A stretch of 64,000 bases of DNA from Balanoglossus misakiensis (GCA_040954595.2 CM082580.2:1426001-1490000); one strand, 5' to 3'. Counted from the stretch's first letter, positions 1 through 12,830 are shown. Numbers and translations: made by a program. The notes: a model not told the origin generated them from the sequence alone.

Positions 1-161
1 GCTAGGATGTTGGACCTAAATATTCCATTCAACTCCCTGGGGAGCAAACAACATCTCACCATCATTAGAAATGCCAAATTACAGTGCTTTTGGCCACGTA
101 TTAACCTGGGGATTTACAGTTAACTTTAAATACACACGCATATGCATTTAATCCCCATGTG

Positions 162-503
162 AGGGACAAAGTCTCTCTCTCGCTGCCCTTTTCCCATATT
201 ATATTTGATAAGAGACACCGTTTGTTATTCTACATGTGGATATATAGCGAATGAACGTTCAACCACACACAACTTCCATCCCTCTTATAGACAGGAGAGT
301 GAAAAACTCGCCAAAATGAATAATCGTTCTTTACCATTTATTCATTTTGGGCGAGTTTTTACTCTCATATCGTACAAACGAGACGGAAGTTGTGTGTGGT
401 CGAATGTTGATTCACCATATATCCACATGTAGAATAACATCAATGGCGTCTTGTATCATACATAATTAATTGAAAAAAGGCAGCGATGAGAGACTTTGCC
501 CCT
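162..503. mobile_element. Palindromic MITE, Kolobok-type ends, copy 1
   Basis: The element begins AGGGACAAAGTCTCTC and ends GAGACTTTGCCCCT, followed by TTAA at 504-507. The two halves are inverted copies that meet near 310-350, around the motif AATAATCGTTCTTTACC. The left TTAA is missing: compared with copy 2, about 60 bp to the left of this end are deleted. Each half matches the terminal region of the transposase-bearing element at 16304-16495, so this is most simply a head-to-head deletion derivative of that element. No coding capacity. Confidence 0.8.
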
Positions 504-784
504 TTAAACAATTGGTCAGCTCTGCGAATATAGTTCACCTGACCACTTCCTTTGCTAAGTAAGAGTGTTGTTTATGTAATAATATCAATATAATATTTAT
601 TACTTATATAGCACATTATGCAATAAATCTCAATGTGCTGCTTTGAAGTGTTTCCCATGGTAATTTGACCTAGGTCGTTGGACCTAAAATATTCCATTCC
701 ACTCCATGGGGAGCAAACAACAGCTCACATGTGCAGCTTTTATATCAGCAAAGCAGACCTATACATACACATTACAATATCCGA

Positions 785-935
785 TCCACCAAATTACCCT
801 TTTCTTATAGGCGGGGAGAGGCAAGGAGATGTAAATTGCCTTGCCAGAGGACACAACACCACAACCATGCCAGGGATCAAACTCTTGATTCTTTGATTAT
901 GGGTCTGATGCTCTAACCACTGGACTATGACATTA
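785..935 (-). mobile_element. tRNA-derived SINE, copy 1
   Basis: Read on the minus strand from 935, this has an A-box-like motif (TAGTCCAGTGG) and a B-box-like motif (GTTTGATCC) about 40 bases on. A body containing GTGTCCTCTGGCAAGGCAA and a pyrimidine-rich CCTTGCCTCTCCCCGCC segment follows. This is the usual layout of tRNA-derived SINEs in invertebrate deuterostomes and molluscs. The tRNA-like head has no intact cloverleaf, so it is not a tRNA gene. A second copy is at 18865-19000, inside the second A repeat, so it was copied with A rather than inserted independently. Confidence 0.7.
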
Positions 936-960
936 ATTTGAGGCCATCGCTTTCGTCAAT

Positions 961-2395
961 TTCCCTGCGCTCCCCCTGGTAGTTTACGTCCAGTCCCTTA
1001 CTTGTAATTGTCTTTGTTTGGCAACTGCAGGCCAAAAAGTTTTACTACCATGAATAAATCTACCCTAATCGATTATTCATAAAAGTACAACGTTTTTTTT
1101 TTGGAACTACTGTCGACATTGTAAAAACCCCAGGTAGTAACTTGGGGGTGAAACAAGGCAACTCTCAGTAGCTCCTGGGAACAGTTCAATTTCATGGTCA
1201 TATCATTAAATGTGCTGGTCCAGTGAAAAAAAATGGGTCTCATGAACGTTCCCCAATTCATGACTCATCGCCAAGGTCCTTGGAATGAAGCACATTTTAA
1301 AACAGGCAACTGGTCTGGTCTTTTGCTTTGTCAACTTTCGACAAGCTTTAGCCGTGCATGCCCTGTAAGTCACAATGCACATTAGACATCAACATTACTT
1401 TAGAACATGGTGAATTTCACACAGTGTGTAGGTTATATTATTGACTGCTACAATATTTTCAGTGTTTGGGTGTAAAATGAACCCAGGTAGCTGGCAGTTG
1501 AAACACTACTGAACAAACAGTTTCATGTCAATGTAATCCAGACATTATCACTGAAGAGGTGTGAACGAGCGAAGACATTCAGGAGGCTCCTCTGTGCAAA
1601 CACTGCCCTTGGCTACCAGCTGTGAAGTGATATGATAGAATTGTACCACATCAACTAGCAAGGCCCTGCACTGTAAGATGTTAAGTGTTATTTTTTGTGT
1701 GTTTTATTTGGTCCCATTTGTATAGGTATATACAGTGGGACCTTATGGATTTGGTTGCGTCTGTATGTATGTATGGACATATGGACGGATAGATGGATGT
1801 ATGTCCGTACACATCAAAAACTTGAAAACCGTTGCGCCAATAACCTCGATATTTGGTGTGTAGATGCATGCTAGGCTGTAGATGGGAGTTTGTTCAAACG
1901 AAGTTGTCATTGCCAAAAATATATACAAATTAGCTTGGAAAACCTTAATTTGGTCAAAACTCAGAAACACGACAAGTCCTGGTCATGTTGATTTGAAAAA
2001 ATGGTATGATAGTACCTTATATTAGCCTCACACATTTCTGTATGTTTTAAGCTAATAGTGTGAATTTTCTACTTGTTATGCATTTTTTTGTCTTTTTCCA
2101 CATTTTTGGTAAAAAATCTACTTTTCTGGAATTGATCAGCCGACTTCTGTGAAATTTACTATGGAGCTTCATATAGGTGATCTGAGTTACATGATGGATA
2201 CCAACGTAAAACCACATATTGCCACCAGTCAAATATGTTGAAAACAGTGTCATATTTGCTACCGAAACAGATCCTACTGTATCCTTTAACACCCCATTAG
2301 GGAACATGTATTCAAAGCATAGTAAGTTTCCACAGTGGGAAAAATACATGCAGTAAATGTCACAGTGCATTGTTAACAATGCATAAATTAGATAA
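961..2395. other. Non-coding stretch without recognised gene
   Basis: AT-rich sequence not matched elsewhere in the window. It contains a short degenerate TATG/GGAT simple-sequence patch at about 1760-1805. The short open frames lack family resemblance or paired splice signals. It is the left flank of the unfilled TTAA site at 2396. Confidence 0.6.
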
Positions 2396-2399
2396 TTAA
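2396..2399. other. Unfilled TTAA target site
   Basis: The sequence reads GATAATTAAGTCAAAGGCTG here. In the second copy of repeat B the same right flank (GTCAAAGGCTG) begins at 16500 and is preceded by TTAA (16496-16499) and the end of the Kolobok-like element. This copy therefore represents the pre-insertion state. Confidence 0.65.
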
Positions 2400-4140
2400 G
2401 TCAAAGGCTGACATTTCTCACTGTGTGTGACCAGGGTATCATTTTAAACACAGACTGGACTTTGAGTATTGTGTCCAATGGAAAAAATACATCAGCATCT
2501 ACGTCTGCAAAAATGGTGTCAGAACTGACATATCTTATCATGTATGCCATCGAACTCAAATGATAAAATCTTCCTTTCATGTGACCTGTCTGGTTAAAGT
2601 TTACTGCCAACATTTCACCATGCTTTACCCACCCAAGACACAGTGTGTCAAATCCAATATTTGGTTCAATGAATGAACCATGAAAGTTTCCGAATTGGTA
2701 CTACCCGAAAACGTCACATCAAGCTAAATTTGGAATTTTGATGGGGTGGGGAGGTAAAGCTTATCTAACATATAGTCGTTTAGATTTAACACTATGCCTG
2801 TGAGTTACATGTTAATATTTTCTGCATGTCTGTCGCGTACAATGCGTCGGTGCGCAAAAATGATCACAGGTACTATTCAGAAGAATTCCGCTGATTCATG
2901 ATGACTATGTGCATGGAAAAACCCTGATTATGATCTAACTGATAAACAATAGCATGATATTAATAAAATATACACATTAACCAATGAATGAACCATCATG
3001 AAGATTGTGCCCTAACACTTATTTAAGCTTTTATCACTATTATACCTTTGTCATTACTAAAGATATGAACAGCCCTGTACACCAAAGCTATCACCACATT
3101 TGTTAACCTTTATTACACCATTCATATGAAACCATTCACCATCATCAACCTCTATTATATTCATTGTTTTGCCCATTATAATCTGTGTACCCTCAATTTT
3201 ACCACAAACCATCACCACATCAGTTAACTGTTTATTAAACACTTCCACATGTGTTGCCCATTATTATACCATTGAAATTTGTAAATCGATCATTATACCT
3301 ATCATACAAGCAATTGCTGATTGCTGTTAACCCTTGTGTACCACAAGCCATTATCATGAAATAGGCAACATGAATTTCACATAACACAGTTTGTCAGCTC
3401 TGAAAATGAAGTTATCATGATCATTATCTATGCTAATTAAAAGTGTACGTGGGAAATTGACCTTAGCAGGCGCTGCCTTATTAAGCTCAAAGTCAGAGTA
3501 TAAATAAATGTACAGGCGTATAAATTAGACAACATCAATATAACGCAGATAACACAGTTTGTCAACTCTGAGAATATTGTTCTCAGGACCATTTCCCATG
3601 CTTAATTAAAGTGTTGTGTATGTGGTACAGTTTGGATTCCTTGTCAGATTTCCTATAACACAGGTCGTGAGCCCCGAAAAGTACCATAACACAATTCTCA
3701 TGAACATTTTCCATGATCAATAAAAGTGTTGTGTGTAGCATAGTCATTTTTCCGTTTGCTGTGACATTTGTCTCCCTGTGAGAGTTTAAGTAAATGTGGA
3801 AACACGCAAATTAGGCAACACCAATATCCCGTACATAATTCAGTGTGTTTTGTTCGCATTTTTGGTTGCCATTTTGAAAATGAACAAAGGACTTTCCATT
3901 GACCAACACCCGTATGAATACGTCCAAATTACCCAACTTTAATATTCCTTAAATAATTGGTCAGCTCTGCAAATATTTTTCACCTGACCACTTCCTTAGC
4001 TAGGTAAGAGTGTTGTTTATGTAATAATATTAATATAATATTTATAACTTATGTAGCACATTAAATCTCAACATGCTTTAAAGTTGTTCCATGGTCATTT
4101 GACCTAGGTCGTTGGACCTAAACATTCCATTCAACTCCCT
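2400..4140. repeat. Interspersed repeat family B, copy 1
   Basis: Nearly collinear with 16500-18040 and partly with 41333-42060. It contains an AT-rich segment (about 3000-3360) in which phrases such as CATTATTATACC and CATCACCACA recur. From 3360 to 3960 come degenerate tandem units of about 130-170 bp carrying AATAAAAGTGTTGTGT. Copy 1 has a segment near 3400-3540 that copy 2 lacks. No coding signal. Confidence 0.75.
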
Positions 4141-4795
4141 GGGGAGTACAGCTCACCATCATTAGCAATGTCAAATTACAGTGCTTTTGGCCACATATCA
4201 ACCTGGGGATTTACAGACAACTTAAAATCCCCCTCAGCATGCATTTAATCCCCATGTCAAAGTGCAGAGCTTGCATCACCATCTACCCCTTACAGTACTT
4301 ATGGCCATGTATTAACCTAGGGATTTACAGTCAACATTAAATACCCATGCATATATTAACCTGGGAATTTACATTCAACATTAAATACCCATGCATATAT
4401 TAACCTGGGAATTTACATTCAACATTAAATACCTATGCACATGCATTAAATACGTATGCCAAAGCGCAGAGCTTGGATCACCATCTACACTGATGCATCA
4501 TTAGGCTTGCTACGCCATTTCCCCTAATGCAAAGAATCACATTCAATGTCACCATTGTATTAGCTATGTCAAATTTCAGTGCTTTTGGACTTGTATTAAC
4601 CCAGGGATTTTCAGTCAACTTTTAATCCCCACATGCATTTAATACCCATGTCAAAGTGAAGTGTTTGCATCACTATCTACCGGGATGCATCATGAAGCTT
4701 GCATCGCCATTTACCCTGATGCAAAGAATCAGATTCAGTGTCACCATTTCATTAGCAATGTAAAATAAAATTGCTTTTTGCCAAGTATTAACCAG
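4140..4795. repeat. Diverged monomers of the ~190-bp satellite
   Basis: Units contain the hallmark phrases of the large satellite array further right: GTCAAATTACAGTGCTTTTGG, TATTAACCTGGGGATTTACA, and GATGCATCATC with GATGCAAAGAATCA. They are more diverged than units at 26700-40560. The block ends abruptly at about 4795 (AACCAGGGG followed by TACCAATTC), where the truncated Kolobok-like element begins. Confidence 0.75.
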
Positions 4796-5058
4796 GGGTA
4801 CCAATTCTCTGCCCTAGCAAGGGCCAGGGGTACTTATTCTCTGCCCTAGTAAAGTTTACAATCCCATAAATCACTATTGCAATAACATGAACTATGACAT
4901 GTTCAATGCACAGCAAAACAGCAGCAACCAATCCAATTGAATGTTAAAACATGTCTCAATATTTATTATCAAATATTAATTTTTAAGATTACCCTAAGAA
5001 GTCTCTATAGTATCACACATTTTAACATCTAGGCTAGCTGATGATAAGTAATACTTAC

Positions 5059-5163
5059 CAGAAACTTGTCCATATCTGATGCTTTTTGACAACAATACCA
5101 AAAGTGGTTCACAATGTGGGTCACCCATTTCAGCAGTGGTTTGCACTCTTTGTTTTGTGCAGC
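5059..5163 (-). CDS. Transposase-like gene, exon 11 (last one present)
   Basis: 105 nt, acceptor TTTTTTAAG|G, donor TTTCTG|GTAAGT, phase 0 at both ends. Encodes AQNKECKPLLKWVTHIVNHF then WYCCQKASDMDKFL, continuing directly from exon 10. A good donor shows the gene once continued, but no further exon is visible before the satellite junction at about 4795. Confidence 0.75.
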
Positions 5164-8100
5164 CTTAAAAAAACACAGAATACACTCATGATTGTGATGT
5201 CCGGGGAGGGGTTATTGACAGTCGACAACGACGGAGTTCCACAGAAGTGATGTTTATTGAATGACAAACACGCGGGAACTAACAGTTACAGGAAATCACG
5301 TATACAGACCATGTGACAATCACGTGATCATGACAATACTATCACATCTCCTCAACTTTAGAAGAAAACTTGTACTTTAAGTTTACAACTCGCTTTGGAA
5401 AGTATGAAATTTGCCAACACTGTCAAATTGTAATGCTTTGTGAATGATCATGTTCTAACAAACGAAAACAAACAGAACCTTAACCTTAACAAGAACTTGA
5501 GAACTTCATAACTAGGAAAATACAAATCTCCAAGAGAAAATTTGCTCTACAGAAACTCATTCCATAATGTTTGTGGACAGTCTTATGTCAATATAATCTA
5601 TCCTTCTGGCATGCAATAGTCTTTGTGCCAAGGAGGTTTAGATTTTATTCTTGTTGAGCGTCTCACATCAGTACTATTGGGGTTTACATTTGTCTTAGGT
5701 GATATTGTCACTGGCATTGTTGGAGGAACATTTACAATCTTTTCCAACGATGCTGTACCAGTAGGTGAAACAGGACTAGGACATGCTGGTCCAGTTGATT
5801 TCTGACTAGAACAGACGGGTTATACTGGCAAGTTATCCAGGTTGTTATGTGTAGACAAATCATGGATATGGGGGTTACAGGATGGAACACCATTTTGAAC
5901 CCTTTGAGGTTGTTCATATGTCAAATGTTTGGAGTTCCATTCAGTGCCCTGGAAGGAAAATTCTGGATATTCCTCAACATATTTCTTTACATGTCCAGTG
6001 GACCTTCTTTTTACACCTTTGGAGTTTTCCAATACTAACGCACCTCCATCTTTCTGGATGACTTTGTATGGTTCTGTCTCGAAATTGGGAGTGAGTTTGT
6101 TTTGCCTAAATGCTTGCTGGAGCAAAACAGTATCACCTTCCCTGATATCTGAGGAAGTGGCATGTCTCCTGTTGTCGGCATAGAACTTTTGTTTCATTTT
6201 CATTCTGTTGTTTCTTTCTCTCATTTTGATTTGCCAATCAGACTCATTGATTGTTTGGGATGGAATTCTCAGTCTAGGAATTTTGTCCCTAAACTCTCTT
6301 CCCATCAGAGCCATAGCAGGAGATATGCCTGTCACAGTATGGGGTGTATTTCTATATTCAAATAGAAAATGTGTCAAATCTTTGTACCAACTTTTCTTTT
6401 GCAATTTAGCAATTCGTACAGACTTCAAAATTATTTCATTCAGCCTCTCAACACTTCCATTGCTCTGAGGCCAGTATGGAATGGAATATTCATGATCAAT
6501 ACCTAAGTAATCAAGGAAACCTTCAAACTCGGCTGAGGTAAAAGGTGGACCATTGTCTGATTTGACACAGTAAGGCAACCCATGTGTAAGAAACATAGCT
6601 TCCATGGCTTTTATGACATGGGCAGCATCTGTTTTCTTTAACAAAACTACTTCAGGCCATCTAGAGTATAAATCAGTTACCACTAGTAATTTCTCACCAT
6701 CACATACATCCAAAAGATCAACTGCTAAATCGAACCATGGTCCTTCAGGTAACTGTGTGGGTAATAATGGCTCTGGGTTTGGCCTGGCACTGACCAATTG
6801 ACATGGATGACAGGATCGTATCAGTTTTTCTACATCCCTGTCCATTCCTGGCCACCAAACTCTGTCACGTAAACGAGCCTTTGTCCTCACAATTCCCTGA
6901 TGACCCTGGTGTGCAATTTTCAAGATTTTTCTTTGCAAAACTTGAGGAACAACCAATCTGTTACCACGCATGATCAATCTGCCATACAACCATAATTCGT
7001 CTTTCACATGCCAATAGGGTGAAGACTTCAATTTTGACCAATTTGCAGAGGTAATACACTTTTCAACCAATTGCAAGCTCTGGTCTTTTGCAGATTCTCT
7101 CTCAATATCACGTGGGGTGATAGCAGATGGCATAGCCTCTAAAACAACACTACATGCAAAATCTTCAGTCTCTCTACAATAGTTGTCAGATGGTTCGTCC
7201 ACGGGCAATCTACTCAACATGTCCGCATAATTATTCTTTCCCTTGATATGGGTGATATGATAATCAAATTGTTGCATATATAACAGCCATCTCTCAATTC
7301 TAGCTGAAGGGGGCCTGGAGTTAGGGCTGAATACTTTCAATAAAGGCTTATGGTCAGTTCTGACCTCAAAATGACTGCCTAGCAGAAACTGCTGAAGTTT
7401 CTCACATGCCCATTTAACTCCAAGCGCCTCTCGCTCAAACTGAGAGTACCTCGACTCAACATGTGTAAGCTTTCTGCTAACATAGTACACTGGTTGATAT
7501 GAACCATTACTTTGCATTTGTTCAAGGATTGCTCCAACACCAACGGGCGATGCATCAGAAGTGACTCGAGTTTTAGCACCCTGCTTGAAATAAGCCATGA
7601 ATGGACTTGTGGTCAATTTATGTTTGATGAGATTGAATACTTTCTCATGCTTGGGAAGCCATTTCCACTTTGCATCTTTGCGAGTCAAATCCCACAGTGG
7701 GCTTGTCACTGTTGCAAATTTATCGACATATTTTGAGCAAAATTGAGCCAGCCCAAAGAAACTTCTCAATTCTGATTTGTCAGTTGGCGTTCGAGCTTTT
7801 ACAATAGCTTTGACCTTCTCATCAGTGAGTTTCATACCCTGGGCCGTCATCAAGTGACCCATGAATATCATACTGTCTCCTAGCTTACATTTTGTAAAGT
7901 TCAGCGTTAAACCATGCTCACTAAAACGCTTGATCACTTTCCCAACTCTGGCATGCAGCTGCTCATAATTTTCAGCTACTACTCTAATATCATCATGCAT
8001 GTTGTGGGCACCCTCACAGCCCTTCAAAACCTGGCTAATTAGATTTTGAAACTTTTCAGTCGCCATGTTCACACCAAAAACTAAACGCTTGTAGCGATAC

Positions 8101-11100
8101 AAAGAGTTGGGCCCTGAAAAGGTTGTAATATCCCTGCTCTTTTCATCGAGCTCAATTTGATGGAAAGCCATATTCATATCAAGCTTGCAAAATACCTTGG
8201 CCCCTGAAATTTCCTCTAGCGTTTCATCCATGGTGGGAACAGGGTGTCTTTCCCTAACAATGGCTTGATTTGCTTTTCTCATGTCCAGACATAGTCTGAT
8301 ATCCCCATCAGGCTTTTGTACTGTTACAAGGGGGTTGACCCAAGAGGTCGGACCCGAAACCTTCTCTATTACTCCCAGCTTTTGAAGCTCGTTGAGTTTT
8401 TTCAACAACTTTAGCACGGCGGTTGAAAGGAATTCGCCGGTACTGGGCTATGGGTTTGACACTCTCATCAATATGCAAATGGAGCTTGTAGCCCTTTAAC
8501 TTACCCAACCCATTAAATACCTCAGAATATTTCCTCCGCAATTCTGCAAGAATTGGCGAAGAATTATCAGCAGATATTGAATTTATCGTGTACAGATTCA
8601 CATTTCCAACTCTCAACATATCTAAATTCTCAGAAGTACTCCGACTCAACAAAATCGGTTGATCAGCCTTGATCACTATAAAATCAGCAATACATTTCTT
8701 TTTAGTAGGCGCTTCAACATGTAAGGCACATTTACCCAATATATCTAAAGGTTTACTAGAACCATAGGTAAACACTTTATTGTTACAATTTCGAACTTTC
8801 ACACCACGCTTTTCAGCAAGTCTGCGAAATTGTCTTTCACCAATGAGATTACATGTAGCACCACTGTCGATGATAACCGGCACGTGTTGATTCTCGATCT
8901 GAATACCTGTATCAGTGAGGTCCTTCCCACTGGAAGCACGGAAAGCAGCATTGAAAGCATAGTACGCTTTCTCCTCGTCAGTCTCGACGTCTGCATGGCC
9001 ACCATCGGCGTTTGCATCAGTAGTCGTCTGAGCTACCTTGTGTGTACCGCGACCATCACCACGCGTACGGCCACGTCCACGTGCGCTGCGGTTACCACCA
9101 CTGCCTCGACTGTTGCCATTTTCACTGTCTTTAGACGGACAGTCTTCCCACTTAGCACGACAGTCTGCAGCTCTGTGTCCCGGTTTTTGACATCGGAAAC
9201 ACCGGTCGGACTTTTGTTCGGCATTGCGAGAACTACCACTTGTACTGGCGCGACATTCACGTTGCATGTGACCTTTCCTTCCACAACGGAAACAGGCTAA
9301 GTCCGCCATTTTGTTTTTGGCGCGCGTACGTTTACCGCCAATATTGACTGCATTTGCACTCACAGCTTGAGTACCAGACACCAAAACTAGTGCATCTTTG
9401 TCGTGATACGACCGTATGATTTGTAGTAGTTTGGTAGTGTCCAAATTCTTTTCACGATACAGCTTGCTTTTTAGCACCTTGTCGCTGATGTAGAGCAAGA
9501 CACGATCTCTTATCTGGTTGTCTTTTTCCGTCTCGGGAAAATCACAGTCTTTCAGTAGGTTCTTGAGACGTATTACGTAGCTGTCGACCGTCTCCCCGGA
9601 CGTGGGAGTTGCGCTGTAAAACTTCTGTCTCGCCATAGGAACGTTTTTCTGCAGTTGAAAGTGTTTATCCAAACATGCTATCAACGTTGCGCAGTTTGTG
9701 ACGTCACCAGTTTCATCTTCAGATTTAGTGCTAACAATGTCTCTGATGCCCGCTCCAGCCATGTGCAAAAGTAAGGCACGCTTCTGCGCATTATTTGAAG
9801 CACCAGAAGCTGCTACGAACAGTTCAAATTCCTGAAGCCAACGCTCCCACCTTTGCTGAAGAGCCTCCGGTTCGCCTTCACAGTCGAATCCCGCCACTCC
9901 TGGCAGTCCGGACAGCGTTACGGGTGTAGACATTTTCATGCACTCAAATCACGGCTAAAAAGTCACCAAATCTCGTAAAGGTTGCTTGCGTATGTTCTTC
10001 GATAGTTAATTTAGACAACTAAATCCTCGTCGCCATTTATGTGATGTCCGGGGAGGGGTTATTGACAGTCGACAACGACGGAGTTCCACAGAAGTGATGT
10101 TTATTGAATGACAACCACGCGGGAACTAACAGTTACAGGAAATCACGTATACAGACCATGTGACAATCACGTGATCATGACAATACTATCACAATGATCT
10201 GATATAAACTGATGGTTCATAACTATTCACCATAGACCTGAACTTGTTTGTGACATTTACTGATGCAAATAACAACTGCACAATTTGAATATTGCCATAA
10301 CTATTTTCAAAGGTAGTTTGACACCCACCCCACCCAAAATGATAGAAGGATCAGTTAGTAACATTCTATACCCTTACATTTTTATGTGTCAGTGTCACAC
10401 ATATTTAGAAGATAAATGAAAACTGAATACAAGAATAAAAGTTTGTCTAACCTTTATGATCTTCTTTGACAAGTTCTTGGCAGCATGCCAAATGTCATGA
10501 GAATGTTTTATGTCTGGGTGATCGTCTCCTATAAGAGTGGGTAAATGTGATTACAAATGGAGCTTCAAAATGACAGTGTTATGATTGCCAAATACATTAT
10601 CTCAGAAAAACAAAATCAACATTGACCTGTATAACAGCTTTGCTTTTGGCATTTCAAAGCAACATATAACCCAAGTTAAGATGGGTCCCTAGGATCTTTT
10701 TGCTCGTTGCTATGGGCCTTTATAGGACACTACGCTCAATTTTGATCGAAACCGTTATGAACGTCCGACAAGGGGCTTGTAACTAGTTAAAAATACGCAC
10801 GATTGTGTGCACACCCCCTGTCCGAGTATGGTTACGGCAGCTACCGCCCGGCCATAGGCCGCCACGCTAATATGGCAAAGCAGCAGTCACCGATAGCGTG
10901 CGCGTCCTGTAACCACAGTAACTAGATCGAACGCTAAATATCCAATGTTTTGTACACAGAGATTTTGTACCGTTCACGAAAATCCCTAAGGCTTTTTTCA
11001 TAGGCGACGTAGGCCAGCCAAATTTGACCTGCTTGTTGAGAACGCACTTCCGCATAGTGTGACGGATCGTTTTTTCGGTTTTCGTCGTGCTAAGAAGCGA

Positions 11101-12793
11101 TACCGGTGGAAGAGTGCGTCCAAAAACACCCAAAATCGATGACTTTTTCAGGTGTGGTACGGGTATGCTGAAATCGTAGGATACAACGATAATATTCGAA
11201 AACAAAATCCGTCACGATCTTCCCTGGTTCAAGCAACTAATGAATACGTATCAAGTTCGTTTTTGAGGTCACGGAATAAAAAGCCTTAGGCTTTTGAAAT
11301 TTGACCTAGCTAATTTGCATATCAATGGCGTCAGGGGGCGCGCGCTCACAATCGTGCAGATTTTCAACTAGTTACCAGCCCCTTGTTAGACTCTGAAAAC
11401 GGCTTAGTCCAAATCGGGGTGTAATGTCCTATAAAGGCCCATAGCAACGGGCAAAAAGATCCTAGGGACCCATCTTAAAATCATAAAATTACACTTACTC
11501 ATCAGAGCTGTAATCTGCATGTGGGCATCTGTTACGACTTCTTTGACATTTACACCTTTCTCCTGAAGCTGGTTTAGACTTTTAACAAGGCAGGCCTTTT
11601 CCATGTTTGTTGACTTCTTCTCTGTTTCTCTTTTGTCCATGGTTATTATCGACAGAATTTTCTTGGTGGTTTCCTCCATCACAGTATAGGTGCAATATTG
11701 CGCACAAAAACCCGGGGAATCCATTCGCCCATCACCTGAGACATAATCAAGTAAATATGTCAGTCAAATTATACATAAGTATGCATAAGTGAGAACATTT
11801 CCAATTCAATGATTTTACAATGAGTATGAAATGATGCAAATGAGGAAGTAAATGCCACCAAATAATAACTATTGTATTCTTTTCTAAATCAGCAGAATAG
11901 AGTGTGTAAGTATAAACTTTTAGACATAAATTACAAGTGCATTGGCCGACATGTGATGGATAATCAGTGGGGTGAGCCAATCAGATTAGGTGCGTGTCAT
12001 TAACAATGAAGCTAAAAACTTACCCAGTAAAACAAGTTCTTGGCCATCAAATGAATCAATGATGTCTTGTTGTTGTCGTATCCAAAATTCATCAAGACAT
12101 GGTATTAGATAAGCTTTCTGAATTCTATTGTAAGTATTCTGGGAGCAAATTCTGAGTGACAGAATGCTTGCCAAAAAATTAATTTTGGCATAATTATTAC
12201 CAGACAATAGAATGGCAGCTGCTGTGAAGAGATCACCACTATGAAGTCTCCTGTTCAAAATTGGTTGTGAACACCATTCGTACTCAAGGTGACCAGCTGA
12301 GCATTCCTGAAAAAAAAAAGTTTAAAGATTCATGCTTATTTGATCATTTCATGTTGATTTCTCCAAGACACGATAAAACAGATGTTAATACCGATAACTT
12401 TGTAATTTCAGTTGACTATTGTTTTTTATTATAAACCTAAAGGAACAATGTGCACCCACATAGGATTATAACTAGAGTTTCCTGTTCATCTAAATAATAC
12501 TGGCATAGTGATTGTCCATACAATGCACACTACAGTTGGTATAGTTTAACAATAATTGTCAAGAATATACCATATTTAGTTCACACTCACCCACTTTAGA
12601 TATAAAGCTGAGCCAACAAACTTTGAAGTAGAGGATATCAATCCACTGCAAGACTTCAATGCACAGACTTGCCTAATAGATTTTTTGCCAAGGGCCAGAA
12701 GCTGGTTAAAAAAAACAGACATGTTGTAGAGTCACCAAGGAGGCTTTCCCCATCTTCTTCTGTGACAACTCTCTGCAGACCCGGTGATGGTGT

Positions 12794-12830
<37 letters not shown>

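Larger units (their letters stand above)
1..960. repeat. Interspersed repeat family A, copy 1
   Basis: This stretch is repeated at about 18040-19005 with the same order of parts: a satellite-like start, a palindromic MITE, the segment around 505-730, and a SINE. Shorter A-like pieces recur at about 4080-4260 and 20590-20790. No coding signal is visible; the short open frames here are not conserved between copies. The copy is cut by the window edge. Confidence 0.75.
5193..10193 (-). mobile_element. Ty3/gypsy LTR retrotransposon, full length, 5001 bp
   Basis: Two 154-bp direct repeats bound the element, each with TGTGAT...ATCACA ends. A 5-bp target duplication ATGAT flanks it (5188-5192 and 10194-10198). 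Inside, read on the minus strand: gag with two CCHC knuckles and a DSGA protease, then RT, RNase H and integrase. The RT-RNaseH-integrase order identifies the Ty3/gypsy (Metaviridae) group. There is no env-like frame between integrase and the 3' LTR. It lies in the intron between exons 10 and 11 of the transposase-like gene, in the same orientation. The LTRs differ at one position (about 99.4% identical), so the insertion is recent. Confidence 0.95.

Noticed and set aside
840-935. tRNA gene
   Set aside because: A- and B-box-like motifs are present but the anticodon arm does not fold properly, and a SINE body follows.
8395-8405. Programmed -1 frameshift at an AAAAAAC heptamer between gag and pol
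   Set aside because: The heptamer is not in the right phase for tandem -1 slippage, and the pol frame is reached by +1, not -1.
8830-9300. Plus-strand 156-codon Thr/Ser-rich frame
   Set aside because: Antisense shadow of gag, whose zinc knuckles and protease motif are on the minus strand.
10867-11205. 112-codon minus-strand frame inside the 795-bp TTAA element as a transposase
   Set aside because: Too short, no recognisable motif, and it extends into the inverted-repeat region.
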